Assembly (NCBI GenBank): GCA_022559845.1
Contig: CM040121.1
Location: 563,589,581 to 563,653,580 of the forward strand
From: Amorphophallus konjac
Taxonomy: Eukaryota > Streptophyta > Magnoliopsida > Alismatales > Araceae
Reading direction: 5' to 3'
Length of the DNA: 64,000 nucleotides
Below are positions 11,876 through 24,543 of this stretch, in pieces. The position numbers were made by a program, and so were the translations under genes. Under the pieces are notes generated by a model. The model was not told where the DNA came from, searched no databases, and worked only from the letters and a program-made list of their open reading frames with translations. Position 1 is the stretch's first letter. Each line of letters opens with the position of its first letter.

Positions 11876-11880
11876 ACATG

Positions 11881-12874
11881 ATATTTTTATTTTATCTTAA
11901 TTAAAGATATTTAAATATTTTCATAGATTTAGTTAAGATTAACTATGGTTAAGTTCATAGACATTAACGAGTGGTTACAACGACGACATTTATGCACACT
12001 ATGAATTAAATTAATGGCACGTATGTTAATACATTTTTAATAATATATATTTTTAATTCAATTGTAACAATGGTTTATTTAAAAAAATTCCTTAAACATA
12101 TATATAGAATAAGAGAAAAACTTAATACTCATCCTGGGCGGTGGGATTAGCTCACGGAGGTGAGTGCACCCACTCCCGTGTGTCAATTCAGTCTCGGATG
12201 GGGAACCGCCTGACTCAGAGAAAAATCTGATTACATTTTCACAAATTAATGGTTCTCAATGTAGGTAAACGAGCATAGCCCAAACCCAAAGTTACGGGAT
12301 CCTAATGCGTGTATTAACAGATCCAGACCCATTTTTGACAGTCCAAAATCATTCTAGACTATCGATGACCTGTAGTTGCTCGACACGTGTCCCGTGGCGT
12401 GCTCCCTCGTCCCCAACAAATAACAGAGAGATGGCTGGGGGATTGAGAGGAGCGGGATGCAAGCATGCTACGAACCCGTACAGGGAGTATTAATTTTCCA
12501 GCTTTTGATATTAGGGCTCAGCGATCGGACGGTGAAAACGATGACTCCCCAGTCACGACTCTGCCGGGGGCACGCAACTCCAACGAAGAAAGAGACGCCG
12601 CAAATATCTGAGGCATCTGTGGGGGCCCACGGGAGGTTGTGCTTTTGTGTAGGATTCACGATAGCATCGTTTTCGCTGTTCTCCGGTTCCCCGTACAGGC
12701 TGAGGGCGGCTGTTTTATCCGACGGTACACTTTTCTCTCACCAGTAAAACGTCTTCACATAAAGGACCATTTTTTTCGACGTCAATCCAATGTCTTTTCC
12801 CACCAGCTATTACAAGTTGCCGTAACAAAAAGATAGGCGTGTAAAAGCGATGGTTGACAATCTGATCCATCCAT

Positions 12875-12905
<31 letters not shown>

Positions 12906-13738
12906 AAAATAATTATAAAATAATAATTTAACTCTGTCATAGATAGTATGCTTATGTTGGTATTCATATAAATTACGATTATACATGATTGAAATTACGA
13001 ACCGATATTGCATTCAAAGTGAATAAATTAATCTGACATTAAATATAAATATAATATTATGTATTCTTTTAAGCATATTTCATTTATTATATTGGCTCTA
13101 GGAGATGAAAGACTAATAAATTAAATAAAATTAGCATATCCCATTAACAATGTGAGACCAAATATCATGTTCACTTATATCTCCTCTTCACTGTGTCAAT
13201 TTGCCTCTCGATTCTAGAGAAATGTGTCCGACTATACAATCACATGGTCATTTGTCAATCAACCTGATTGACCATAGATGGGTGTGCAATACGCAAAAAG
13301 TGTGATATACTTTGAGAGAAGAGACATCTTATCGTATTATCTCTCTAATTTTTAAATTTTATTTTTAAAATAAAAATTATTTTTTAAAATATTAAAATAT
13401 TTATTTTTTAAAATTATAATAATTAAAAGTTATTTTCATAATTCACTTTATTGAAATACCCAACGCACACTTAGTCATTTTTCATACTTTAGGATAACAT
13501 TACAATTGCATGTAGACGTAGGGAGTCAATATTACATAGGCCGGGTGCATTGCGCCTTGGGTTCCCGGTCCCGTCAACAACTAGTCAGTCGTAGGATGCG
13601 ATCACCTATTTGGGTAAAAATTGAAAATTGCAGGGTATATAGGTTAAAAAAATGCCGTAGTTAGTAAAGTAATTGGGTAACAACGTGAACTCTGGTGGGG
13701 ATCGGTCTGTCGTTAACGCAGGGCACTGTGCCGGTGAC
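11881..13738. other. non-coding AT-rich region with one ATT microsatellite
   Basis: No open frame with a recognisable domain. A trinucleotide ATT repeat lies at 12878-12904 (nine units). The stretch 11936-11970 closely matches 15949-15980 (agttaa.gttaactat), so both may belong to a dispersed family. The 8 bases at 13731-13738 are the left target duplication of the next element. Confidence 0.5.
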
Positions 13739-14285
13739 TAGGGTTGTCAATAGGCCGGGCTCGAGCCGGATTTAAGTCGATCCGACCCGGATCTGACTTA
13801 TCAAGAGTAAGGCCTGAGTCCGGCCTGGGCCCGATCTATGTCGGGCCGGGTCGGGTCGTGCCCGATATTATGTAAAAAATTCAAAGCCCGACTAAGGCCC
13901 GGCCCGACTACTTAAATAAAATAATAAAAATAATAAAAAGTAATAGATTTAATACTATAAAACTTATAATCTCACTAAATAAATTAAAAATTTGATATTA
14001 ATTACATAATTTATGTGAAAAGAGAATTTTAAAATTTTTAATTAAGTAAAATAATATAAGTTTGACTAAATGATTTTTAAAATTTGAAGTGAGAATAAAA
14101 AAAGGGATCGGGCCGGGCCGGCCCGCGGGTCGAACTCAAAGCCCGAGCTCGGCCCGCGAGTCTAGTCGGGCCGGGCTTTTAGGCCCGACTAAAAATCTGC
14201 GGACCGAAAAAGACCTTACGGCCCGACCCAAAATCGAGCCAAGTCCGCAGACCTGTCAGGTCGGCCAGGCTCATTGACAGCCCTA
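13739..14285. mobile_element. non-autonomous hAT element (MITE-like), 547 bp
   Basis: It begins TAGGGTTGTCAAT and ends ATTGACAGCCCTA, an imperfect terminal inverted repeat. It is flanked by a perfect 8-bp duplication, ccggtgac at 13731-13738 and 14286-14293, the hAT signature. Both ends are rich in GGCCGGGC / GCCCGAC motifs and the centre is AT-rich. It has no transposase and would depend on one encoded elsewhere. Confidence 0.9.
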
Positions 14286-14293
14286 CCGGTGAC

Positions 14294-16639
14294 GCCGTTC
14301 TCCGGTTCGAAATGGAGTGGCGAGCGAAGGAATCCGAAGCTCCCCAGGGTAAGGGCTTGGGTCCACCGGTATCAGGAAATCCTAGCCGTCGAATCTCCAG
14401 ATCTCCTACAAAGAACGGCCAAATGGCCGTGATCTTATCCTGTAAAGGAGATCACGTGACGGTATTAGGCAAGCGCATCACGTGGGCAAAGGTGGAGGGG
14501 GTGTGCACCCGACTGGAGTCGTACAGCTCGGAGTCACGTGATATCTGATAGATTATTGTGCAAAGCAATGTGCATATGAACGTTGCGCCACGGAGAGAAA
14601 CAGGGCCAGACATTGGTCTTCCAAGTCAGTTAGCGACTCTATGTGCGAGATTGCGATTCAGCTCCGAAACCCTTTTGTGCCTAGATTTCCCTCCCAGGTG
14701 CATACCGGATGCGCGCTAAACGTACGCCATTTAAAAGCAGACGGGCGGGCCACGCAGCAGAAGCGGGGTTCTTACCGCAACAAAAGACGACAAAAATTCG
14801 AGAGAACGGACAAAGGAGGAAACCACCCATGGCGAGAGCCTTGCCGCCTGGCGCAGTATGCCTGGCCATTCGGATATAGCTGTCGACACTTCAACGGTGC
14901 ATCTGTTTCGATGGGTTAACCGTTGCCATCTGTATATCGTTCTCAATGAAATGAAGATAAACAAAAAAATATATGTATGTTCAAATCTGACTATTTCATT
15001 ACGGAGATTTTAGGCTATATTCTTTATCATATGTTTTACTACTTACATCTTGATAGTCAAAATAATGGGGTTAGCTTAAAATGTAAATTGACTATTTTTG
15101 AGTTTGGAAACATCTAATATAAATTTGTCTTTCTCTACTACCTGATTTTAAAATTAAATAATGAGAAAAAAAATGTACCAAAGAAAATGATAAAGAGCGT
15201 GACGTCATAACATTTCTCTTTCATTATTGAATTCATTGTTTGTTCCTTCTATGGAGGCCATTGTTAACATGAGGCTTTAGAATTCTCATTCCAAAATTAA
15301 GTCTGATGCTCGTAAACTCAAGAGAATCAACTTAAATTTAGGACTCGAGTTAACTGATCATATCGGATGGCCAACATCACAACCAAAATGAAGAGTTGGC
15401 CATCCCTGAACAGTCACCTGCGCACCCAACCGTTGGAGCACACGTCGTCCTCGGCCCGATCACTTGTAGTCACTGCCACAAATATTGCTCTGCCTAGAGA
15501 TGTTCAGCCACTGCCACTTTGCTAGGGACGACCCTCATCGGAGCAAGCCACGCCCAAGCCACGGTGACGTCCCCGTATGTCCCCCTCCACCATGAACCCC
15601 CGAACGGCACCCAACCCCTCCGACGAGCTCCTCCTACTGCCCCCCACTCTCCCTCTCTCTTCTTTTGCGACACCTTCACCTCCTTGTATACCCCTCTCCC
15701 CCGCGAAACCCCTCCTAGCGAGCAACCTTTGTCCGCTCCCAGGTGATCCCCGCCCATGACCGATCCTGGCAAACCCCACCTCTCCCCTCCCTCGTGAATG
15801 CCCTCCTAGTATGGTCCCCCTCCGGACACCACCTTCTTTTCTCGTTCTCCTTCAGTTGATTAGGATTTTTTGAATCAAAATTGGGGATGGGAGAGAGATT
15901 GAGTCCATTGCTTTGAGTAAGGATATTATGATCTGTTTAAATATATAGTTAAAGTTAACTATAATTAAGTTCATGACGAGTAACGGAGGATTACCGCGGT
16001 AACATCTTTGTAACATTTTGTCACAAATAATGATATGTTGCTACTGAATTTTTAAGAATAATATTTTTATCATTTCAATTTTTATAATAATTACAAAACA
16101 CCCTAATTAAAGTTGCAAAAAAATCACATAAAAAATACCCTCCCATCTACATTTTTTTGGCGCACTGCGCCTAATTCTGATCTGCGGCGTACCCACCCAT
16201 CCAGGTGGTGGGTGGGAGATGGGGGGGAGTAAGTGACCGCACGTGCCTATCGCAGTCAAAAGTGTCCCCCATTCCGCCAATGATGCAGCACCGCGATATG
16301 CTCACTCTCCGTGAACGTACCTCTCTCAACGCATACTTCCACTTCGTAATACTGTATTCCAGTGACCCTGAGTTCGGTGGAGGTAACCGTGTCGGACACC
16401 AGCTTAGCCATGGCCCTCACGTGGCGGGGCCACTGCGACAGCGGTGCGCAGTAACGCGGCCTTCCATGTCCCCCTTCTTCCGCTTCCAGCGGCGTCTGCT
16501 GCCCCTGCTCGCTGAACGCCCTCCCTCGGCTCCACTGGCGGAGTGGAGTGCAGGGATCACCATGGATGGTGGGGAGTGAAGGGGGAATCGGAAGCCTTTA
16601 TTTTTTCCCTTCTCGTCCATCTCCACTTGCCCGGACACC
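14294..16639. other. upstream region of the TPS gene, no gene seen
   Basis: Mostly AT-rich intergenic DNA with a C-rich island at about 15530-15840. Part of 15900-16080 is related to 11900-12060. Frames here are short and without recognisable domains. The last few hundred bases are GC-rich and probably hold the proximal TPS promoter. Confidence 0.4.
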
Positions 16640-16646
16640 TATAAAG
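16640..16646 (+). promoter_or_regulatory. probable TATA box of the TPS gene
   Basis: TATAAAG sits 1.06 kb upstream of the TPS start codon and just before a TC/TCT-rich stretch (16709-16740) typical of plant 5' leaders. The transcription start would be near 16670. Inferred from motif and context. Confidence 0.5.
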
Positions 16647-16669
16647 GTTGTTGGCAGTAAGGGGGGAGG

Positions 16670-17704
16670 GGAGGGGGTGGTGTGTGGGGAGGAGGGGAAA
16701 GTGGGGAGCGTTTCTTCTTCTTCTTCGTCGTCGTCGCCCCCGTCCTGTTTTTTCTCTCCTTTGAACGAGAGAAGGATCACATCATACCCACCTCCGGGAG
16801 GAATCTCTGGTGGGGTTTCGTTTGCTCCGACCCATCTCTGCAGAAAGGCAAAAAAGGGGATTCCTTTTGCTGCATGGCGTGGGAACCAGAGTGCTTTTCA
16901 CCTCTGTAGCTGTAAGTTCCAGTTGCTTATCTCGAGGTCTCTGCTTTTCCCCTCTCTCCCCGTCACTCGTCTTCCGCCGCCCTGGTTCCTGCTTGCTGAG
17001 GAGGCCTTTGCACAACTGGTCCGCTCCGCATCCAGTGTTGAGGTCCGTATTGCAACCTGTGTTGTTCGTTCCTGTCGAGAGGCTGGTTCGTTCAATATGT
17101 TCCTTCGGCATCCGTGGGCAGTGAATGTTTGTTTGGTCCTTATATGCGTTGTTGTCCCAGATACTTGTTTGGTTAGGTTCTCACCTTCTATTTTGTTGAA
17201 TGGAATCGAGTTGGGTTCTGTGTTTTGCTTCCTTGGTCGTTTTTGAAGATTTTGAGGTAGATAGGCCATCTTAGATTGTGGGATTTTGCATAATAAGGGA
17301 GGGATTTTTTAGGTTGGTCTTTTTTATTGGCGAGATATCCGCATGGTCCTTGAGGATCTGACTGAGATCTCCTTGCTCTGGATTCTTAATCCGTCTACGC
17401 AGTGGAGGATGGGAGATCACTGGGTAGAGATAAACATTTAATCTTGATTGTTTCAGAAGCCTGGCTATCTTGGATTGAAGGGAAATCAGGGAGCTTCTCT
17501 GAGATCTTGTTGGCACTTGTTCGGTTCTTCGCTTTGCCTGATGTTTTGTATTTACTTTATCTCCAGATTCTTTGTCCGAATGCAGCAGTTCTTTCCCTTC
17601 CATCCTCTAAGTTTTAGCTTTCAGGCGCTTTAGCCAAGAGATCCACGCACATACTACGCTCTATTGAAGATTACAGCTTGTAGCCTGCAGCTTGCTTTCA
17701 CAAA
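16670..17704 (+). other. TPS 5' leader, probably with a leader intron
   Basis: A good donor (GTAAGT at 16912) and an acceptor (CTGCAG ending at 17690) would define an intron of about 780 bp, leaving the start codon 14 bases into the next exon. Leader introns are common in plant class II TPS genes. Several short upstream frames exist (for example 16548-17246 and 17402-17617) but most would be removed with this intron. Unverified without transcripts. Confidence 0.4.
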
Positions 17705-20568
17705 ATGGTTTCGAGGTCCTACTCCAATCTACTGGAGCTTACATCCGGGGACATACCCACCTTTGGTCGTGTGGGGAAGAGGCTTCCCCGGGTGATGACT
17801 GTGGCCGGCATCATCTCTGATCTGGATGATGAGAACAGCAACAGCGTGGCGTCCGATGCTCCGTCTTCTGTCTCCCAGGACCGTGTGATTATTGTTGGCA
17901 ATCAGCTTCCAATTCGAGCCCACAGGAGACCCAGTGGTGAAGGCTGGAACTTTAGCTGGGATGAAGATTCTTTGCTTTTGCAGCTCAAGGATGGTCTGGG
18001 AGAGGACACAGAGGTCATCTACATTGGATGCCTGAAGGAGGAGATAGACCTGAGGGAGCAGGACGATGTGTCGCAGACCCTGCTAGAGACCTTCAAGTGT
18101 GTGCCTACATTTCTTCCCCCGGATCTCTTCACAAAGTTTTATCATGGATTCTGTAAACAGCACTTGTGGCCCTTGTTCCACTACATGCTCCCCTTGTCCC
18201 GGGACCTAGGTGGGCGCTTCGATCGGTCTCTTTGGCAAGCTTATGTATCTGTGAACAAGATATTTGCTGACAGGGTGATGGAGGTCCTCAGTCCCGATGA
18301 TGATTTTGTGTGGGTCCACGACTATCATCTTATGGTGCTCCCAACCTTCTTGAGGAAGAGGTTCAACAGGGTGAAGCTTGGTTTCTTCCTCCATAGTCCA
18401 TTTCCCTCCTCTGAGATTTACAGGACGCTGCCTGTCAGAGATGAACTCCTTAGGGCCCTCCTCAATTCTGATCTCATTGGTTTCCATACCTTCGACTACG
18501 CTAGACATTTCCTTTCTTGCTGTAGTAGAATGCTTGGCCTATCATATCATTCTAAACGAGGCTATGTGGGTCTCGAGTATTATGGGCGTACTGTCAGCAT
18601 CAAGATCCTTCCGGTTGGAATACATATGGGCCAGCTCCAATCGGTGTTGAATTTCCCAGACACAGAAACTAAAGTTGCGGAACTTAAAGATCGGTTTAAG
18701 GATCGGATTGTGCTGCTCGGGGTGGACGACATGGACATCTTCAAAGGAATTAGCTTGAAACTTTTGGCCATGGAACAGCTACTCATTCAACATCCAGATT
18801 GGAGGGGGAAGGTTGTTCTTGTGCAAATTGCCAACCCTGCCAGAGGCCGAGGAAGAGATGTACAGGAAGTGCAGACTGAGACGTATGCCATAGTGACAAG
18901 AATAAATGAGACGTTTGGAAGGCCCGGCTACAGGCCAGTTGTCTTTATTGACAGGCCACTTCAGTTCTATGAGAGAATTGCATATTATGTGATAGCAGAA
19001 TGTTGCCTGGTTACTGCAGTGAGAGATGGGATGAACCTTATTCCTTATGAATATATCATCTCTCGTCAGGGTAATGAGAAGTTAGATGAGGTTCTTCGAC
19101 TCAGCCCAACGGTGCCAAAGAAAAGCATGTTGGTAATCTCTGAATTCATCGGTTGTTCTCCATCCCTGAGTGGAGCCATTCGTGTCAATCCATGGAATGT
19201 AGATGCTGTAGCTGAAGCAATGGATTCGGCTTTAGTGATGGCAGAGCCTGAAAAGCAGCTGCGACATGAGAAACATTATAGGTACGTTAGTACCCATGAT
19301 GTTGGATATTGGGCACACAGCTTCTTGCAGGACTTGGAAAGGACATGCAGAGACCACTTGAGGCGAAGGTGTTGGGGCATTGGTTTTGGCCTGGGCTTCA
19401 GAGTCATCGCTCTTGATCCCAATTTCAGGAAACTCTCGGTTGAGCATATAGTTTCTGCGTACAAGAGAACAAGGAATAGGGCCATTCTCCTAGATTATGA
19501 CGGTACGATGACGTCCCGGACGTCCATCAACAAAATGCCGACTCCTGAGGTTATTGGTATCTTGAACAGTTTGTGCAGGGATCCCAAGGATGTTGTCTTT
19601 CTTGTTAGTGGGAGAGACAAAGAAACTCTGAGAGAGTGGTTTTCCTCTTGTGAAAAGCTAGGAATAGCCGCGGAACATGGCTACTTCTTCAGGTATGTGC
19701 ATTGATCCTATGCCCTTCTATTTTGTTCCCTCTCTCTTGGTGGTGACTCTTTCTGTACCTGTGCGGCTTAAGTTTGCTCACCTTTCTATTCAATGTTTAA
19801 AAGTGAATCAGCTCCCTTTTAATTTGCTGGTTGGCCATGACTTTGAGAGTTTGCTGTTCTCAGAGAGAAGCACGACCAGGAATGGGAGACGTGCGTCCCT
19901 GTGACCGACTTTGATTGGAAACTGATAGCCGAGCCTGTCATGAAGTTGTACACGGAAACAACCGATGGTTCAACCATAGAAGCCAAAGAAAGCGCACTTG
20001 TCTGGCACTATCAGTATGCGGATCCTGATTTTGGGTCCTGCCAGGCAAAGGAACTTCTTGATCATCTTGAGAGTGTCCTTTCCAACGAGCCGGTGTCAGT
20101 GAAGAGTGGCCAGCACACTGTTGAAGTCCGACCACAGGTCAGGATCGACTTGCTCTTTACAAAAAAAAAAAAAAAAAAAAAAATCTTTATAGTCCCCACA
20201 ATCTGTCATTCTACACCCTCTCTAATAATGTTGACTGCTGTGATTCTTCCATGATCCAGGGTGTCACCAAGGGTCTGGTGACGGAGAAGCTTCTGTCTAT
20301 GATGAGAAAGAAAGGCATGCTCCCAGATTTTGTTTTGTGCGTCGGCGATGATAGGTCCGACGAGGACATGTTCGAGGTCATTACCAGTGCAATGGCTGGG
20401 CCTTCTTTGTCTCCTGTGGCGGATGTTTTTGCTTGTACGGTCGGTCAAAAGCCAAGCAAAGCGAAGTACTACTTGGAAGACACAACTGAGATTGTGAGAA
20501 TGTTGCAGGGTCTTGCTACAGCATCAGACCAAATGATGAAGAATGTCGCTCCACAAAGTCCACCATGA
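17705..20568 (+). CDS. class II trehalose-6-phosphate synthase/phosphatase-like protein (TPS5/6 type)
   Basis: Three coding exons: 17705-19692, 19864-20137 and 20260-20568. All introns are GT-AG and the frames join cleanly to an 856-aa protein, the usual class II length. The start MVSRSYSNLLEL is the family N-terminus. A glycosyltransferase family 20 domain spans about residues 60-545 (VWVHDYHLMVLP, SDLIGFHTFDYARHFLSCC, VRDGMNLIPYEY). A HAD-type trehalose-phosphatase domain follows, with LLDYDGT near residue 597 and GDDRSDEDMF near 783, so the phosphatase motifs are intact. Known biology: class II proteins usually show little or no synthase or phosphatase activity and act in sugar/trehalose-6-phosphate signalling in the cytosol, often bound by 14-3-3 proteins. 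No frameshift or premature stop seen. Closest named relatives, from recognition, are Arabidopsis TPS5 and TPS6. Confidence 0.95.
20161..20183 (+). repeat. A23 tract in the last TPS intron
   Basis: A run of 23 A lies 23 bases after the intron-2 donor. It may be a microsatellite or the poly(A) tail of a short retroposed fragment. No target duplication is obvious. Confidence 0.8.
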
Positions 20569-22129
20569 AGGAAGGCCCCAAAAAGAAAAGTGAAACCGGG
20601 ACCTGGGAACTTGCAGTGAGGATTCCATTCTGCAGCTGCTGCATTACATCGATCATGAGGTCATTATTCTTCAAAAGGAAATGCTTGTACATAAACTTTT
20701 TTCCCGTCAACCTGGCAGCTGTTACTAGATCCTAGTGAAGATTTGCCGAGTGCAACCGATTCCCCACCTTGATTCTGTAACTCGGGATCTGTTTTATTGA
20801 AGATTGGTTTGCTTTATGGTACGGATGAGAAAACTTGCATGTTCATTTCTTCTTCATGGCTTATGTATAGCCTTGCCCAAATGATTAATTGAGCCATTGT
20901 CCGAAGGGGAAGAATGATTTTTTGTTTTTGCTATAATGAATTTGAAGGGGAAATCAACTCTTTTTCCTGGTTTTTAGGCTATAAAATTTGCGTAAAAAAA
21001 TGTTCAGTTCCTTCACCGAATTTGATTACTATACATATATATATATATATATGTAGAATATTTCATCTTATGCTTGTCAAGTTCCTGTTTGTTTTGGTGA
21101 TTAGTGTAGTGTTTCTTGCACCTCGGTTAAACATGAAGTCTAGTATGCTGGTGATCCGTGAGACATTTCTCCTGCCTTTTTATTCTCAACCGTCGGACTT
21201 GTCAAATTACCTGATTCTTTCAATCTCCATCAACATCCGCGTATTCATGGTGGACGCTCATCAAGTGTTGTGCCCGCAATCAGATCATGCACTCCTTACG
21301 GTAAGTTTGCTGGCTGCACTCCAAAGTATTAGAATGGAAGCCGTTTCTCCGAAGAAAGTGGTTCAAACGTTCTAATCAGTGGCAAAATGGGAAAGGAACC
21401 CGGGAAGCCACTGGGTCTGTTTGGCACGCCTTTCCATCTAGAAGCCACTTTTACAATTTAGAACTCGGTGTGCCCCTCTAAAATTATCCAATATTTTAGG
21501 ACGTTTTCGGTTGCAAGGAGAAATCCTGCACCCTTAAAATGTGGGAGAAAATCGGTTTCTGTATATATGAACTAGCTTCCTTCTCTGATTAAATGCCAAA
21601 AAAACAATAGACTACATGCCGAGAGGCAAAATGGGAGGTGAAAATTGCTTCCACGCGGATTCCTGGTTAAAACATGTTTTTGTACCCCTTTTATAGGGAG
21701 TTTCCCAAGTGATTTCATACTATTAAAGCTTATTAGATTGAAACAAACAACTCAAAATCTTATGTCACGTTTGGTAGGTATCGGGATAAATTTCGAGGAG
21801 AATAGACATAAATCATTCTAGATTAATTTATTCCTATTCTTATGCTCACGTATATTTTATATGTGATGAGATAAGTACGAGAATATTTTTATTATTCATT
21901 TGATAAAAACTAAGAATATTGTTAACAAAGATTTTTTTGTTCTTATGATTCAGGGTTAAAGGAGATGATGTTATGCTCCGCTTAGTTGGTATTAAAAGGA
22001 CTTAGTCAACATTTTCCTATTTTCAACATGGTGAAATGACTTATTTAACTATTGTTAACAATCATTGTTATCATTAATAAAAGCCCTAATTTATTGCTAT
22101 TAACAATTGTAATTAGTACTTGTAGAGGC
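20569..22129. other. TPS 3' UTR and downstream intergenic DNA
   Basis: The first 300-400 bases are probably the TPS 3' untranslated region; I see no canonical AATAAA. A TA microsatellite lies near 21032-21052. Phrases such as ctgtttggcacgcc (21418) and cgtttggtaggtatcggg (21767) look like edges of short MITEs, but I could not pair termini. No gene recognised. Confidence 0.4.
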
Positions 22130-23650
22130 TGAAAAGTGTTACTTGGATCTCGTACGATACTCTTGAGATTTCTTTGGAGGGGAAGAGCGTCTGGCTACCT
22201 CGAGGAAACTTGCAAACACCGAATTGTACATCAGAAGAAGCTCTGGGTGCGATCCTATAGGATAACCCTTTGATGTTTAAGTTAGAGATGTGCATAGACG
22301 AACGTTAAGGAGTATAGAGAGAAAGAGAGTCGCGAGTTTGAGAGGGGGAGAGAATGCCCGAAAAATATAACGAGTGCTTGGTGAAGAGGTCTAGAGCCTG
22401 AGATGGTGGTGATCACTCCGCATCTCTCTGTGGTAGCATGAGCATGACTGTGCGGGCATCTTTTCTCCAGTCCCCTCCTAGATTCGTCGAGGACCCTATT
22501 TATATCGGTTGCCGCGACGTTGTCTTTTTCCCGACTTGACGATGGCAAGGTTAGTGGAGCGACATTCTACTCGATTGTGGGGATCGTCCGTTGCCCACTT
22601 GCCCATTCTCTAAGGAAGGGCATCGTGGGGGACATCTCGACGGCATGGACTTGATCCTACATTCGTCGGGTTAATTTCCGTAACCGCGGCTTCAACGCTT
22701 GTTCGTTGGCAAATATCACGGCATCCGGGACGCACGTGAGCGTGAATCATGCCCATGGACTGCCCAGTCCTGAATGGGCCTCGATTGCGCTACGTTCCTA
22801 GACTGCGGCTTGGCTGGCGATGGCTTCTAAGGGCCTGGCGACATTAAGCCATACTAAGCTTGGCATTATTGGGCCTTACTGGGCCTGGCAGTTTTCCCCC
22901 TCCTCACTAGCAGCCCACTCCCGAGTAGTGAGAGTGTTCAGTGCTTGGGAGGAATTGGACGAGGTCAGATGAGGAGGATGCTTGATCGAGTTTTCTTGAG
23001 CATTCTCATGCCTCTGAGATGGGGAACCATGTTACCTTCCGCCTTCTTTGGTGCGCAAGACATTTCCCATGCGTGCAGGGTGACGTCACCGTTATCATGA
23101 TGATGTCTCTTTATTTTTGGAGAAGTGGAATCGAACGACTGTTAGTGCAACCCTTGGCTTTCTTGCCGAGTGAACTAGCGGTGGCAATTAGGCTTTCGAC
23201 CGGTCGCTCGATCAGAGGCGGTAGAACGAGACAGATACGTCGTATTGAACCTTTAAGAGAGGCGGGAATCATCTAAGAAGACACTTCTGCAATCATCCTC
23301 TCTGGCGCTGGTGCTTGTTGACTCCTTGCCGCTTGCTTAGTGTTTGGTGAGGTTCCCTCCATCCTCCTTCTTGTCGATCCCATGGCTCCTCGTAAGAAAG
23401 CCATCCTCTCTGAAACTAAGTCTTCTGGTGATGGGGAGGGAAACCATGGCCGTGTCTCGAGCACGTCAGGTGCTCAACCTGGTCCTGGCCTTCCCTACTT
23501 CAATGTCTCTTACCGCGTAGTGTACGACCTTAGGGAAGCCTTCCAGATACAACGAGCACTCCTGAGAATCAAGCACTGTCCATAAGCTTGCCCTCTCTCT
23601 CTCTCTCTCGTTCTCTCTCTCTCTCTCTCTCGTTCTCTCTCTCTCTCTCT
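22130..23650. other. decayed retroelement sequence ending in a CT microsatellite
   Basis: Bases about 22545-22905 match about 6163-6530, marking a dispersed repeat. A short frame at 23340-23585 has no recognised domain. A (CT)n run with two interruptions ends the stretch (about 23593-23650). Confidence 0.4.
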
Positions 23651-23930
23651 CAGTCTCCTATTGCTCTTCTCCTCGGTCCGACTTTAACTTAACTATCGGA
23701 ATGTTGTCTCCTGAGATAACGTACAAGACTTCTTATAACGCCATTTTTCTAGTGCTCGCAGAATTCTACGGGTGACTGAACGTCTTTTCCCATTCTCCTA
23801 TTGCTCTTATACTCGGTCTGACTTTAACTTAACTATCGGAGGGTTGTCTCTTGAGATAACGTCTAAGACTTCTTATGAATCCATTTTTTTAATGCTTGCA
23901 GAATTCTACGGGTGACCGAACGTCCTTCCC
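23651..23930 (+). repeat. two tandem 140-bp copies, LTR-tail-like
   Basis: Copies at 23651-23790 and 23791-23930 share blocks such as gactttaacttaactatcgg, gttgtctc.tgagataacgt and gcagaattctacgggtga. A more diverged relative lies at about 28735-28830. The order 'acttaa..atcgga..ggttgtctcctgagat..gcag' resembles the 3' end of Tat/Ogre-type Ty3 LTRs. That assignment is from memory of the pattern and not tested. Confidence 0.6.
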
Positions 23931-24543
23931 TAACTAAGTAAATCAATCAATCCTGAGCGACCATTTTCCCTCTTCTGCAAAACTTTTATTATCTTTATTT
24001 TTGCTCTAAAGAGTTGACGTTCCATGCTAGTATACCCCTGAAATCTTTATCGTACGTGAGTTATACCCGTAAAATCATCTTACTAACTCCTACAACCCTA
24101 AAATTAATTCAAATGAAACGTATAATCGTAGTCTTTTCAATAAACTGCATGCTGTTGGAATACCGTAAGATGATCATCCAATACTGTTAGCGAAGATAGT
24201 AGATTATGATTCTATCCTTTTAAATGCTAAAAATATATATATATCTCTCTATTTTTAAGGGTACAATTGTCCTTTAATTACAACTGAATTAAGTATTAAT
24301 GTGACTAGAGCATTGCCTAGGGTGCCACTCTTGAAGACTACACTTGGTCAATATGTAAGAGTACTATGATGTCATTTCAAACATTGTACAAAGCGGAGGA
24401 AAAACCTATAAAGGATCAAGGAGGCATTTAAACAAATATTGTTTTAGCAGGAGTACATACAATAAGCAAGAATCCAGAGCCACTATTTGTGTTATCCCTA
24501 AATTAATTAAATGGCATGGGAGCCTCTCCTCCCATGCCACTCG
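23931..24543. other. intergenic DNA and CHX 3' flank, no gene
   Basis: AT-rich sequence with a short TA repeat near 24230. The bases just before 24544 are the likely 3' untranslated region of the minus-strand CHX gene. Confidence 0.4.

Noticed and set aside
11345..11879. Several proline-rich minus-strand frames that could suggest an extensin-like protein
   Set aside because: They come from the G-rich minisatellite. There is no signal peptide or Ser-Pro4 pattern, and all three frames look alike.
12135..12215. tRNA or SINE-like stretch (ggtgggattagctcacgg)
   Set aside because: The first part resembles an A box, but no B box, acceptor stem or anticodon arm can be built.
16548..17246. 232-aa frame upstream of TPS
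   Set aside because: It overlaps the probable leader intron and shows no family features.
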